From Cohnella zeiphila (GTDB lineage: Bacteria > Bacillota > Bacilli > Paenibacillales > Paenibacillaceae), in assembly GCF_014212055.1 (NCBI RefSeq), contig NZ_JACJVO010000024.1, forward strand, positions 124,001-188,000: a stretch of DNA of 64,000 bases, given 5' to 3'. Below are positions 10,050 through 17,637 of the stretch, piece after piece (within the stretch, counting starts at the first letter, position 1; each line of letters starts with the position of its first letter). The translations under genes were made by a program, and so were the position numbers. The notes under the pieces were generated by a model that was given only the letters and a program-made list of their open reading frames with translations, was not told where the DNA came from and did not search any database.

Positions 10050-10739
10050 ATGGTTCTTCAAAATGCTACGCGCCTCACCCTAACCGACCAGATCGTCGCT
10101 CAGATGGACCGGCTCATCCAGTCCGGGGAATGGCCTCTTCACGGGAAAATCCCTCCGGAACCGGAGCTCGTTCGCCAGCTCGGCGTCAGCCGGAATACGG
10201 TGCGCGAAGCGGTCAAGGCTCTCATTCACGCCGGCATGCTGGAAGCCCGGCAGGGCGACGGAACGTACGTCGTCTCGACCAGCGAGCTGGGTCCGGCCCT
10301 TCGACGAAGGTTCGGCAAGTCCGACTTGCTGCAGACGCTCGAAGTTCGTTCGGCATTGGAACAGGAAGCCGCCCGTCTGGCGGCGGAGCGCCGAACGGAA
10401 GAGGACGCCGCCGCGCTGCGCCGGCGCCTGGACGAATTCCGCCAGGCGGCACGGGCCGAAGACGAGGAAGGCTTCGTGCGAGCCGATACGAACCTTCACA
10501 GGGAGATCGTCCGCGCGACGTCCAACACGCTGCTCATGGAGCTTTACGACCATCTGAGCGAGGCTTTGGAAGCTTCCGTCTCCATCGCCCGCACCCGAGA
10601 GGAGCTGGAGGAGCACGAACGGATTCACGCCGTTTTGATCGGGAGCATCCTCGAGCGGAATCCCGAAGCGGCGGCCCAAGCCGTTCGCGAGCATATCCGG
10701 CTGTCCAGGCAATCCGTCTCGAGATCCCACCTCGTTTGA
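10050..10739 (+). CDS. FadR-subfamily GntR transcriptional regulator (FCD domain)
   Basis: A 229-aa DNA-binding regulator. Residues about 8-72 form the GntR winged helix (PPEPELVRQLGVSRNTVREAVKALIHAGMLE, with QGDGTYV as the wing). Residues about 95-215 form an all-helical FCD ligand domain, with the metal-binding-type acid/His pattern spread over DTNLHREIV and HERIHAVLIG. FCD regulators respond to small carboxylates or sugars acids; the effector is unknown. The ATG at 10050 has GGAGG 9 nt upstream; an in-frame TTG at 10035 overlaps that ribosome site and is rejected. Only 21 bp separate it from the MFS transporter gene, so the pair is probably one operon and the regulator probably controls that transporter. 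Confidence 0.9.
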   Translation: MVLQNATRLTLTDQIVAQMDRLIQSGEWPLHGKIPPEPELVRQLGVSRNTVREAVKALIHAGMLEARQGDGTYVVSTSELGPALRRRFGKSDLLQTLEVRSALEQEAARLAAERRTEEDAAALRRRLDEFRQAARAEDEEGFVRADTNLHREIVRATSNTLLMELYDHLSEALEASVSIARTREELEEHERIHAVLIGSILERNPEAAAQAVREHIRLSRQSVSRSHLV

Positions 10740-10760
10740 GAATAAGGAGACATCGCCATC

Positions 10761-12005
10761 ATGAATCGCATTCGCAATCGAACTCAACGTCCGGCGCGCG
10801 CAGGCTCCGTTCTGCTGCTGGTCGGCATTCTGCTGCTGGCCGCCAATTTGAGAGCGCCGATTACCTCCCTCGGCCCGCTGATCGGGGACGTTCGCGCAGA
10901 TATGAGCCTGTCGAACGGGGCGGCGGGTTTTCTGACGACGCTGGCGCTGCTGTTTTTCGGCTTGCTGTCGCCGATCGCCCCGCGTCTGGCCCGCAAATTC
11001 GGCATGGAAACGACTTTGCTGGCAAGCTTGCTCCTGATTACGGCCGGCATCCTGCTCCGCACCTTCTCCCATGTATCGGCCTTGTTTGCGGGTACCGCTC
11101 TGATCGGCATGGGCATCGCGCTCGGCAACGTCCTGGTGCCGGCCTTGATCAAACGGGACTTCGCAGCCAGACTGGGGCCGATGACCGGCCTCTATTCCGT
11201 CTCTATGAACTTGTGGGCGGCGGTCGCCTCCGGCCTCAGCATTCCGCTGGCCGAATCCGCCGGCTGGGGCTGGCGCGGCTCGCTCGGCTGCTGGGCGCTT
11301 CTGTCCGCCATGGCGACGATCGTCTGGCTGCCGCAGCTGCGAGCCCGCGGGACCGCCTTCCCCGCAGGCCGTCATAAGACCGCCGCATCCGGCATCTGGC
11401 GTTCGAAGCTGGCCTGGCAGATCTCTCTGTTCATGGGCTTGCAGTCCTTGCTGTTCTACATCAACGTCTCCTGGCTTCCGGAAATTCTCCAGAGCCGCGG
11501 CATCTCCGGCTCCACGTCGGGGTGGCTGCTGTCGCTCATGCAGTTCGTCAGCCTGCCGGCCACCTTCCTTATTCCGATCCTGGCTTCCCGTTATCGTCGC
11601 CAGGACGTTTTTGCCGGCGCCATCGCCCTTCTTCTGTTCATAGGCTACGGAGGGCTATGGCTGGCGGGGGATCGGGTGTGGCTCGCTTCCGTATGGGTCG
11701 TCCTGCTGGGGATTGCCGCCGGCGCCGCCTTCAGCTTGTCCGTCCTGTTCTTCTCGCTAAGAACGAACCAAGCGCAAGAATCGGCCGAGCTGTCCGGCAT
11801 GGCCCAGTCGGTCGGCTATCTGCTCGCTTCCGTCGGTCCGATCGCGCTTGGCTTGCTCCATGACTCCGTCGGCAACTGGACGGTGCCGCTCGCCGTACTG
11901 GTCGCCCTCTCCGTCTGCCTGTTCGGCTTCGGACTCGCGTCCGGCCGCGACCGGAAGGTTCGCCCCGCCGGCGTCGGTTCTGTTGCCGAGCAGACCGGCA
12001 TGTGA
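10761..12005 (+). CDS. CynX/NimT-family MFS transporter
   Basis: A 414-aa major facilitator with about 12 membrane helices and a central loop rich in basic residues (near residue 200). The start segment LLLAANLRAPITSLGPLI is the hallmark of the CynX/NimT (cyanate / 2-nitroimidazole) subfamily. Substrates of most members are unknown; they move small anions or drugs by secondary transport. AAGGAG precedes the ATG by about 11 nt. It lies 21 bp after the GntR/FCD gene and is likely co-transcribed and regulated with it. The next terminator-like structure is far downstream (12435-12485), leaving the 3' end of the transcript running through repeat-containing DNA. Confidence 0.9.
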   Translation: MNRIRNRTQRPARAGSVLLLVGILLLAANLRAPITSLGPLIGDVRADMSLSNGAAGFLTTLALLFFGLLSPIAPRLARKFGMETTLLASLLLITAGILLRTFSHVSALFAGTALIGMGIALGNVLVPALIKRDFAARLGPMTGLYSVSMNLWAAVASGLSIPLAESAGWGWRGSLGCWALLSAMATIVWLPQLRARGTAFPAGRHKTAASGIWRSKLAWQISLFMGLQSLLFYINVSWLPEILQSRGISGSTSGWLLSLMQFVSLPATFLIPILASRYRRQDVFAGAIALLLFIGYGGLWLAGDRVWLASVWVVLLGIAAGAAFSLSVLFFSLRTNQAQESAELSGMAQSVGYLLASVGPIALGLLHDSVGNWTVPLAVLVALSVCLFGFGLASGRDRKVRPAGVGSVAEQTGM

Positions 12006-12048
12006 CCGCCGGTTCAGGCGATTGTGCTTCCAAAGCCAATCGGCTCCG

Positions 12049-12185
12049 CGTAACGAATCCTTAAGCTCTTATCAGGCCCAAAACAGCGGAGATTTGCTTT
12101 TAAAGAATCTGAGCGATCTTATCGGTTCCAGAATAGCACGAATAGGGCTGTCGCTTGCCCGATAAGGTCTTACAGATTCGTTACG
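12049..12185. repeat. 137-bp inverted-repeat element with an internal third arm
   Basis: The left arm starts CGTAACGAATC and continues to about 12075; the right arm (12159-12185) ends GATTCGTTACG. The arms match over 27 bp with few mismatches, both including TAAG and CTTATC. A third, direct copy of the arm core (GAATC, spacer, CTTATCGG) lies inside near 12104-12126. This resembles a palindromic intergenic repeat or MITE-like element. No copy elsewhere in the window was found. Confidence 0.65.
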
Positions 12186-12244
12186 TGTTGCAAATCGTCG
12201 TTTTGGCTTGAATAGCGTCTCTTGAATTCCTTAGGAGTATGGCG

Positions 12245-12411
12245 GTTACTCTCTTGCTCGCCGTCGCCCGTTTTTCCGGCCATGTGAGTAATGTGGTTGT
12301 ACCCTTGCTCGCTGTCGGCCGCTTTTCCGCTCATGTGAGTAATGTGGTTACTCTCTTGCCCACCGTCTATCGTTTATCCGCCCATGTAAGTAATGTGGTT
12401 ACTCTCTTGCC
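12245..12411. repeat. 51-bp tandem array with short hairpins (3.3 copies)
   Basis: Units begin at 12245, 12296 and 12347, with a 14-bp partial unit at 12398. The unit junction forms GAGTAA / TGTGG loop / TTACTC hairpins, exact at the 12346 junction and degenerate at the others. The spacers diverge more than the hairpin, suggesting the hairpin is what is kept. The 51-bp period equals 17 codons. Confidence 0.85.
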
Positions 12412-12434
12412 AAGCAAGCTCACCCTTTAAGAGC

Positions 12435-12485
12435 AAAAAGAACCTCCAAAGCTCCGGAAGATTCTCCGGGCTTGGAGGTTCTTTT
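12435..12485. terminator. Bidirectional terminator between convergent genes
   Basis: A run of A then GAACCTCCAA pairs with TTGGAGGTTC followed by four T residues (12435-12449 with 12472-12485), with an imperfect inner stem. It lies 20 bp past the MMPL stop on the minus strand and can also stop plus-strand readthrough. Confidence 0.8.
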
Positions 12486-12504
12486 CTCAATAATCTCATT
12501 GGCA

Positions 12505-15500
12505 TTATCCGTTGATCCTGCCGGCATCGGAGCGGGCGGAAGGAACGGGCGGCGCGAAACCGTCCGAGGAGTCGCGGCCTTGGCGATTCATGAACGGCCA
12601 CCCGTTCGCTTCGCCGAACGTGCGGACCATGACCGGGATGAAAAGCGGCAGGATGACGACCGCATAAAGGAACAATCCGCACAGAACGACCGTCGCGACT
12701 TGAAGCAGGGTCATAACCCCGGACGGCAGCATGGCCGCGAACGTTCCTCCCAGAATGACGGCTGCGGACAGGATGACCGAGCCCATGCTTTTCATCGCCT
12801 GGAGAATGGCTTCCTGCGGCGGCAAGTGACGATTTTCCCGGAACCGGTCCATCAGGAAAATGCTATAGTCGACCCCGAGAGCAAGCAGCAGCACGAAGCC
12901 GAAGAACGGCGTCGTCCATGTCACTCCCGCGTGCCCCAGGATGCGGACGAAGATCAGCTCCGTCATGGCCATCGACGTGTAATAAGTGCCGATGAGCGAC
13001 AGGATGATGTAAAGCGGGATGACGATGGAACGGAACAAGGCGATCAGAATGAGCGCAATCCCGATCAGCATGAGAATGACGGTCCGCGAATAGTCGCCCG
13101 ACGAGATGTGGCGGAGATCGTTGTTCATGCTGGACACGCCGCCGATCGACACTTGCGTTTGCGAGAACGCGGAGCCCTTCAAGGCGCGGTCGACCGCCGC
13201 CTTCAGTTCATCCACGTGGTCCAGCGTCTCGCTTGCGTACGGATTCTGGGAAAAGACGACGTCGATCTTGGCCAGCTTGCGGTCCTTGGACAGGTAGGTA
13301 TCGAGCGCGGTCTGGAAATCGGCGTTCTGCAGCGCCTCGTTCGGGACCAGCCAGCCGCCGAGTTCTCCGTTCGAACCGGACGACAATTGGCCGAGATACC
13401 CCTGGGCGGACGACAAGCCGCTCGTGACCTGGTTCAAGCCGTCCACGCTCTGATTCAGCCCGCTTGTCAGCTGATCCAGCTGGCTGTTCAGCTGTATGAA
13501 GCCGTCGGCCAGCTCCTTCTGGCCGGAAGCGATCTTATCGGCTCCGCCGGAGACGCCCGGAATCTGCGCGATAATCTGACCCTGCCCGGCGGCCGCCTGG
13601 TCGATGCCGCTCTGCAGCGAAGCGATTCCGTCGGCCAACGTCTGCAGCCCGGCCGCCAGCTTCGCCTGCCCCGCGGCCGCCTGGCTCAGCGCGCCGTTCG
13701 CCTGGGTCAGCCCGGCGGTCACGCCGGCGAGCTGCCCGTTCAGGCGCTCCAGGCCGGACTGAATGCCGGACGCGTTCGTCTGCAGCTGCGACAATGCGCT
13801 CTGGGCTTGCTTGAACCCGTCGTCCTGCTGAAGTTCGGGATGCTGGTCGGCCAGGCTTCCCAGTCCTTGGCCCAGATCGGCCAAGCCGCTCACGAGAGAC
13901 TTCTGCGAAGCGGCGAGGTCGCCGTAGCTCTTCGACAACGTCCCCAGGCCGCTCTCCAGCTTGGCGTAGTTGGCGGACAGCTCCTTGCCGGCCGCCGCCA
14001 GCTTGTCGGCGCTGGCCTTCGCGTCCCGAAGCCCCTGCTTCAGCTGCCCGGCTCCCGCAGAGCCGTCCCTCAGTCCTTGCTCGATCCGCTTCAGCCCGTC
14101 GCCGAGCTGGTCGATGCCTTTCTTCAAATCTTCCGTGCCGTTCGCCAGCTGTCGGGCCCCGGAAGCCGCCCCGCTCAGCTTGGATGCATTCCCTTCCAGC
14201 TGCTTGCCGGCGTCCGACAGCCCTTGGGCCACTTGCCCGATGCCGTTCGCCCCTTGGGTCAGGCCGTCGTCCAGCGCGCTTGCCTGGTTCGACACCTGGA
14301 AATCGCCGAGCGCTTCGCCGGTCGGCCGGGTCGCGCTTCGGACCGCCTCCACGCCGTCCACCTTGCCCAGCTCGCGCGTCGCTTCTTCGATCGCCGCCAA
14401 GCCTTCGGAGGAATCAAGCGGTTTATCCGACTTTAGCACGACCGTCGTCGGCAGCGCCTCGCCCGGGCCGAAGCTGTCCGCGATCACGTTGAACGCTTTG
14501 ACGGAATTGTACTTGCTGCCGATCTCGTCCAGGGAGTCGAACGAGATGGTGCCTTTATACATACTCAGGAACGGGACGAGAATCACCGCGAGAACGACGA
14601 GCGCCCAGAGCGGCCGTTTCAGCGAGAAGGAGCCCAGCGCCCCCCACATCGCGTTCGGCTTGTGCTCCAGCGCTCCTCTGGAGGGCCAGAAGATCGCCTT
14701 GCCGAGCGTCGCCATGAAGAACGGAACGAGCGTGACGAGCGCGATCAGCAGCACCGCCACGCCGACCGCCACCGCGACGGCCGACCGGTACAGCCCGAAC
14801 GTGGAGAATCCGATGGCGGAGAAGCCGACGAGCACTGCCAGACCCGAGACCAGCACCGTGCGCCCGGCCGTCCGGTAAGTTGTCAGGATCGCTTGTGTCT
14901 TGTCCCCGCCATTGTGGGCCAGCTCTTCTTTGAAGCGGCTGATCAGCAAGATGCAGTAGTCGGTCCCGATGCCGAACATGATCGCGACCATGAAGATCTG
15001 CGTAAAATTGGACAGCGGAAAATCGAGGTACCGAACCAGATACGATACGACCGACTGAGCCGCCACGTAGCTGATCCCGACCGCGAACAGCGGGATAAAC
15101 GGCGCGATCGCGGAACGGAACACGACGAACAGAATGATCAGGATGAAGCCGACCGTGATGAGCTCCGTCTTTTTCAGCCCGCTCTCCGAGCTTTGGACGA
15201 CATCTTCTTCGATCATCCAGCCGCCCGTAAAATAATGCTCGACCTTCACGGTGCTGAGCGCGTCGTACAGAGAATCGCTGACCGCGGACGCTTCCCGGCC
15301 TTCCAGGTCCACGTTCACCAGCGCCAGCACGGTCTTGCCGTCCTTGGAGACCATCTGATCCGCCAGTTCGGGATTGTCGAAAGAGGAGGTGACGCCGGTC
15401 ACGCCCAACTGGCTCCCCTGCGCCTTTAGAGATTCGATTCCTTGCTTGATCTCGTCAAGCTGGTCCTGCGTCAATTTCCGGTCGCTATGAAAAACAAGCG

Positions 15501-15711
15501 CCGTCGATTGGCCCTTCGAGCCGCTGTCATCCTGGGCGCTCATCTCGTTCAGCCATTCGTTCGCGTTGGACGAGGAGTAGCCGTTCGGCACCGTGATCTG
15601 CCCTTTCTCCCGGACCAGATCGGCCATGTTCGGCGCCGTAAGCGCCAGCGCGGCGACCGCCGCCAGCCACAAGGCCAGCACGAGCCACCTCATTCGCAAA
15701 ATCGTCTTCAT
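12505..15711 (-). CDS. MMPL-family transporter (YdfJ-like) with long extracytoplasmic coiled repeats
   Basis: A 1068-aa RND-superfamily MMPL exporter. There is one N-terminal helix (about residues 8-25), helices around 170-370 including the GTDYCILLISRF signature (MMPL motif G-x-D-Y), a very long hydrophilic region (about 400-800), then six C-terminal helices with a second copy, GVDYSIFLMDRF. The central part is full of seven- to eight-residue repeats such as LADG, LQSG and QLTSGL, the same YhgE/Pip-type repeat that occurs in many Firmicute MMPL proteins, and should form a rod-like coiled domain. Family members export lipids or amphiphilic drugs using the proton gradient. GGAGGG lies 10 nt upstream of the ATG. 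It follows the MarR gene by 36 bp and is almost certainly its regulated partner. Confidence 0.94.
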   Translation of the reverse strand: MKTILRMRWLVLALWLAAVAALALTAPNMADLVREKGQITVPNGYSSSNANEWLNEMSAQDDSGSKGQSTALVFHSDRKLTQDQLDEIKQGIESLKAQGSQLGVTGVTSSFDNPELADQMVSKDGKTVLALVNVDLEGREASAVSDSLYDALSTVKVEHYFTGGWMIEEDVVQSSESGLKKTELITVGFILIILFVVFRSAIAPFIPLFAVGISYVAAQSVVSYLVRYLDFPLSNFTQIFMVAIMFGIGTDYCILLISRFKEELAHNGGDKTQAILTTYRTAGRTVLVSGLAVLVGFSAIGFSTFGLYRSAVAVAVGVAVLLIALVTLVPFFMATLGKAIFWPSRGALEHKPNAMWGALGSFSLKRPLWALVVLAVILVPFLSMYKGTISFDSLDEIGSKYNSVKAFNVIADSFGPGEALPTTVVLKSDKPLDSSEGLAAIEEATRELGKVDGVEAVRSATRPTGEALGDFQVSNQASALDDGLTQGANGIGQVAQGLSDAGKQLEGNASKLSGAASGARQLANGTEDLKKGIDQLGDGLKRIEQGLRDGSAGAGQLKQGLRDAKASADKLAAAGKELSANYAKLESGLGTLSKSYGDLAASQKSLVSGLADLGQGLGSLADQHPELQQDDGFKQAQSALSQLQTNASGIQSGLERLNGQLAGVTAGLTQANGALSQAAAGQAKLAAGLQTLADGIASLQSGIDQAAAGQGQIIAQIPGVSGGADKIASGQKELADGFIQLNSQLDQLTSGLNQSVDGLNQVTSGLSSAQGYLGQLSSGSNGELGGWLVPNEALQNADFQTALDTYLSKDRKLAKIDVVFSQNPYASETLDHVDELKAAVDRALKGSAFSQTQVSIGGVSSMNNDLRHISSGDYSRTVILMLIGIALILIALFRSIVIPLYIILSLIGTYYTSMAMTELIFVRILGHAGVTWTTPFFGFVLLLALGVDYSIFLMDRFRENRHLPPQEAILQAMKSMGSVILSAAVILGGTFAAMLPSGVMTLLQVATVVLCGLFLYAVVILPLFIPVMVRTFGEANGWPFMNRQGRDSSDGFAPPVPSARSDAGRING

Positions 15712-15747
15712 CTACTTCGTTCCCTCCGCTCTCCGATCGGCCTCTTT

Positions 15748-16197
15748 TTATTCCTGAGTCGGCAGCGACAGCGCCTGGGCCAGCTTCTCGTAGGTCTCGA
15801 TGAACTGCGTCGCTTCCGCCTCGTCGAAATGAAGCAAGTACCCGCTGAGCACTTTGGCGATGCTGTCGTTCGCCTCTCGGGTCAACCGCTCTCCGTCGAG
15901 GGTCAGTTCCAGATAGGTAACCCGCCGGTCCTTGTCGTCCGGAATCCGCAGGATCAGCTGCTTATCGAACAGCCGGCCGATCATGGCGGTAATCGAGCTT
16001 TTGCCGACCGACAGAAGCTCGGACAGCTCTGTCGACGTGCAGCGCCCGCGCGACTTGGCGTACTGCAGGATACAGTATTGTTCCAGCGTCAGCTCTTCCG
16101 GCATCGCTTCGCGCAGCAGCACGTGCAGACGCCGTTCGACCGTAAACATGGCCTCTTTGTATCGATCGATAAGCTGGTTCAGCAAAGCGTTGTCCAT
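15748..16197 (-). CDS. MarR-family transcriptional regulator
   Basis: A 149-aa winged-helix repressor of usual MarR length. The DNA-binding core is GRCTSTELSELLSVGKSSITAMIGRLFDKQLI (about residues 50-85), followed by the wing DDKDRRVTYLELTLDGE (about 90-107), both classic. It probably binds as a dimer to the near-palindrome at 16213-16235, which covers its own -10 region, and represses itself and the downstream MMPL exporter until a ligand releases it. The ATG at 16197 is preceded by AGAGGA. Gene order regulator-exporter with a 36-bp gap is typical of drug-inducible efflux operons. The ligand is unknown. Confidence 0.93.
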   Translation of the reverse strand: MDNALLNQLIDRYKEAMFTVERRLHVLLREAMPEELTLEQYCILQYAKSRGRCTSTELSELLSVGKSSITAMIGRLFDKQLILRIPDDKDRRVTYLELTLDGERLTREANDSIAKVLSGYLLHFDEAEATQFIETYEKLAQALSLPTQE

Positions 16198-16212
16198 TTT
16201 GTTTCATCCTCT

Positions 16213-16235
16213 AACTGTTTTACTGTAGAATAGTT
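16213..16235. promoter_or_regulatory. Probable MarR operator
   Basis: A 23-bp near-perfect palindrome: AACTGTTTTAC and GTAGAATAGTT arms around a central T, matching the pattern AACTnTTnTACnGTAnAAnAGTT. It overlaps the -10 element of the marR-MMPL promoter, a standard autorepressor position. Confidence 0.75.
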
Positions 16236-16255
16236 TTATACATGAACTTTGTCAA
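16227..16255 (-). promoter_or_regulatory. Sigma-A promoter of the marR-MMPL operon
   Basis: On the minus strand a perfect TTGACA -35 (16250-16255), 17-nt spacer and TATTCT -10 (16227-16232), about 30 bp before the MarR start. Confidence 0.85.
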
Positions 16256-16473
16256 GATCCGAAAAATCATTCACTTCAGTGAAAGAAGCCGCTAGCCCAA
16301 AAAATAGACCCAAAGTTTCTTGATGAAAAAAATTGAAGGCTAAATTATAGTGTATAAGTACTATTTATTCGACAAATATCGATTTTTTGGCGTATTTTTT
16401 AGAAAATGTTCAGTTTGATCGGTTAAAGTAATGTAGAGTGACTTGGAGCGATTATTGCGAAGGAGCCGTCGCC

Positions 16474-17610
16474 ATGACCTATCGCCGGCTGACGTTGACG
16501 GGACTCTATCTGGCGATCTGCGCCGTGCTGATCGGCGCCTGCGGCAGGGCTTCCGCTCCCAATGATAGCGGAACGGCAGAGCCTTCTGCCGTCCGGCACG
16601 AGAACGCTTCGGACGACCCGAAGCGTCTGGACCTGGAACGGTTCGTCACGACCGTCCTGTCCGGCAAAGAGGGAGTTTATACCAACCTGATCGAGACGGA
16701 CCAGAACGGAGAGGCCGCAAGCGGGCATGAAGTCCTCAGCGAGTCGGCCGGCTTGCTGATGCGCTATGAGGCGCTGAGCGGGGAACGCGGGGCTTTCGAC
16801 GACGCCTGGCGGCTCGCCCGGTCCGTTTTCGATATGAAGACCGCGTTCAGCTACCGATTCAGTCCCGCTACGGGCAAGCTTTATCCGCTGAACGCGGCGG
16901 TCGACGACTTGCGGATCATCAGAGCTTTGTATGAGGCGGGTCAGGCTTTCGGCTGGGATGAGTATACGCAAGAAGCGGACCGGTATGCCGCCAGGTTTCT
17001 CTCGCACAACGTCCGGGACGGCCGCATGTACGACATTTACGACGAGAAATACGGCACGAACAATTCGTTCGTCACCCTGTGCTACATCGACCTGCCGACG
17101 CTCGGTCTGATAGCGGACCGCGTGCCCGGCGGACAAGATCTGCTGGCTTCGATGCGCAGCGTGGCGACCGGCGGTTATCTGGGCGACCGGTTCCCGTTCT
17201 ATGCCGGCCGCTACGATTACGAGAAAGGAACTTATTCTTCGGAAGGCGGCATTCAGACCGTAGAGTCCCTGCTGACGATTCTATCGCTGTCCGAGGCGGG
17301 GCTCGAGCACCCGGCCAGCATTTCCTTTCTGAAGGAGAAAGTGCTCGCCGACAAGCTGTACGGCCGGTATAACGCTGCCGGCGAAGCGCAGAACGATATT
17401 CGTTCCACTGCCCTCTATGCCATCGCGGCGATGATCGGCTCCGTCGTCCAGGACCCGGAACTTCGCGATGCCGCGCTGCAACGGATGGAATCCTTCCGCG
17501 TTACCGATACAGGCAGCCCCCTCTACGGCGGATTCGGCGATCCCGTCGCCGGGCAAGCCTATTCCTTCGACAACCTGACGGCCCTGCTTGCTTACCATTA
17601 TTCTCAATGA
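16474..17610 (+). CDS. GH8-like exopolysaccharide lipoprotein (YdaJ-like)
   Basis: A 378-aa putative lipoprotein glycosidase. The signal peptide ends in a lipobox, IGAC, with Cys23 as the lipidated residue. The mature part has the (alpha/alpha)6 pattern of glycoside hydrolase family 8: SESAGLLMRYEAL places Glu90 where GH8 has its catalytic acid, and NAAVDDLRIIRALYEAG places Asp144/145 where GH8 has its second acid. This is the arrangement of YdaJ of B. subtilis and of BcsZ-type endoglucanases, which trim nascent polysaccharide. It is the first gene of a six-gene operon; the next start is 27 bp after its stop. The ATG at 16474 has AAGGAG upstream; an ATG 36 nt earlier lacks a ribosome site. 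Anchored at the outer face of the membrane, it probably hydrolyses the polymer made by the operon. Confidence 0.85.
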   Translation: MTYRRLTLTGLYLAICAVLIGACGRASAPNDSGTAEPSAVRHENASDDPKRLDLERFVTTVLSGKEGVYTNLIETDQNGEAASGHEVLSESAGLLMRYEALSGERGAFDDAWRLARSVFDMKTAFSYRFSPATGKLYPLNAAVDDLRIIRALYEAGQAFGWDEYTQEADRYAARFLSHNVRDGRMYDIYDEKYGTNNSFVTLCYIDLPTLGLIADRVPGGQDLLASMRSVATGGYLGDRFPFYAGRYDYEKGTYSSEGGIQTVESLLTILSLSEAGLEHPASISFLKEKVLADKLYGRYNAAGEAQNDIRSTALYAIAAMIGSVVQDPELRDAALQRMESFRVTDTGSPLYGGFGDPVAGQAYSFDNLTALLAYHYSQ

Positions 17611-17637
17611 GGCATTCGCAATCGAGGTGTTAACGCA

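Larger units (their letters stand above)
12006..12504. other. Gene-free 500-bp convergent intergenic region with repeats
   Basis: Between the convergent MFS and MMPL genes. It contains a large inverted-repeat element (12049-12185), a 51-bp tandem array (12245-12411) and a bidirectional terminator hairpin (12435-12485). No credible gene was seen; the only open frame across the array is a by-product of its 17-codon period. Confidence 0.8.

Noticed and set aside
12239-12430. 63-aa hydrophobic repeat peptide over the 12.2-kb array
   Set aside because: It lies on the array and mirrors its period; GGAG is near, but spacer drift does not preserve protein sequence in a codon-like way.
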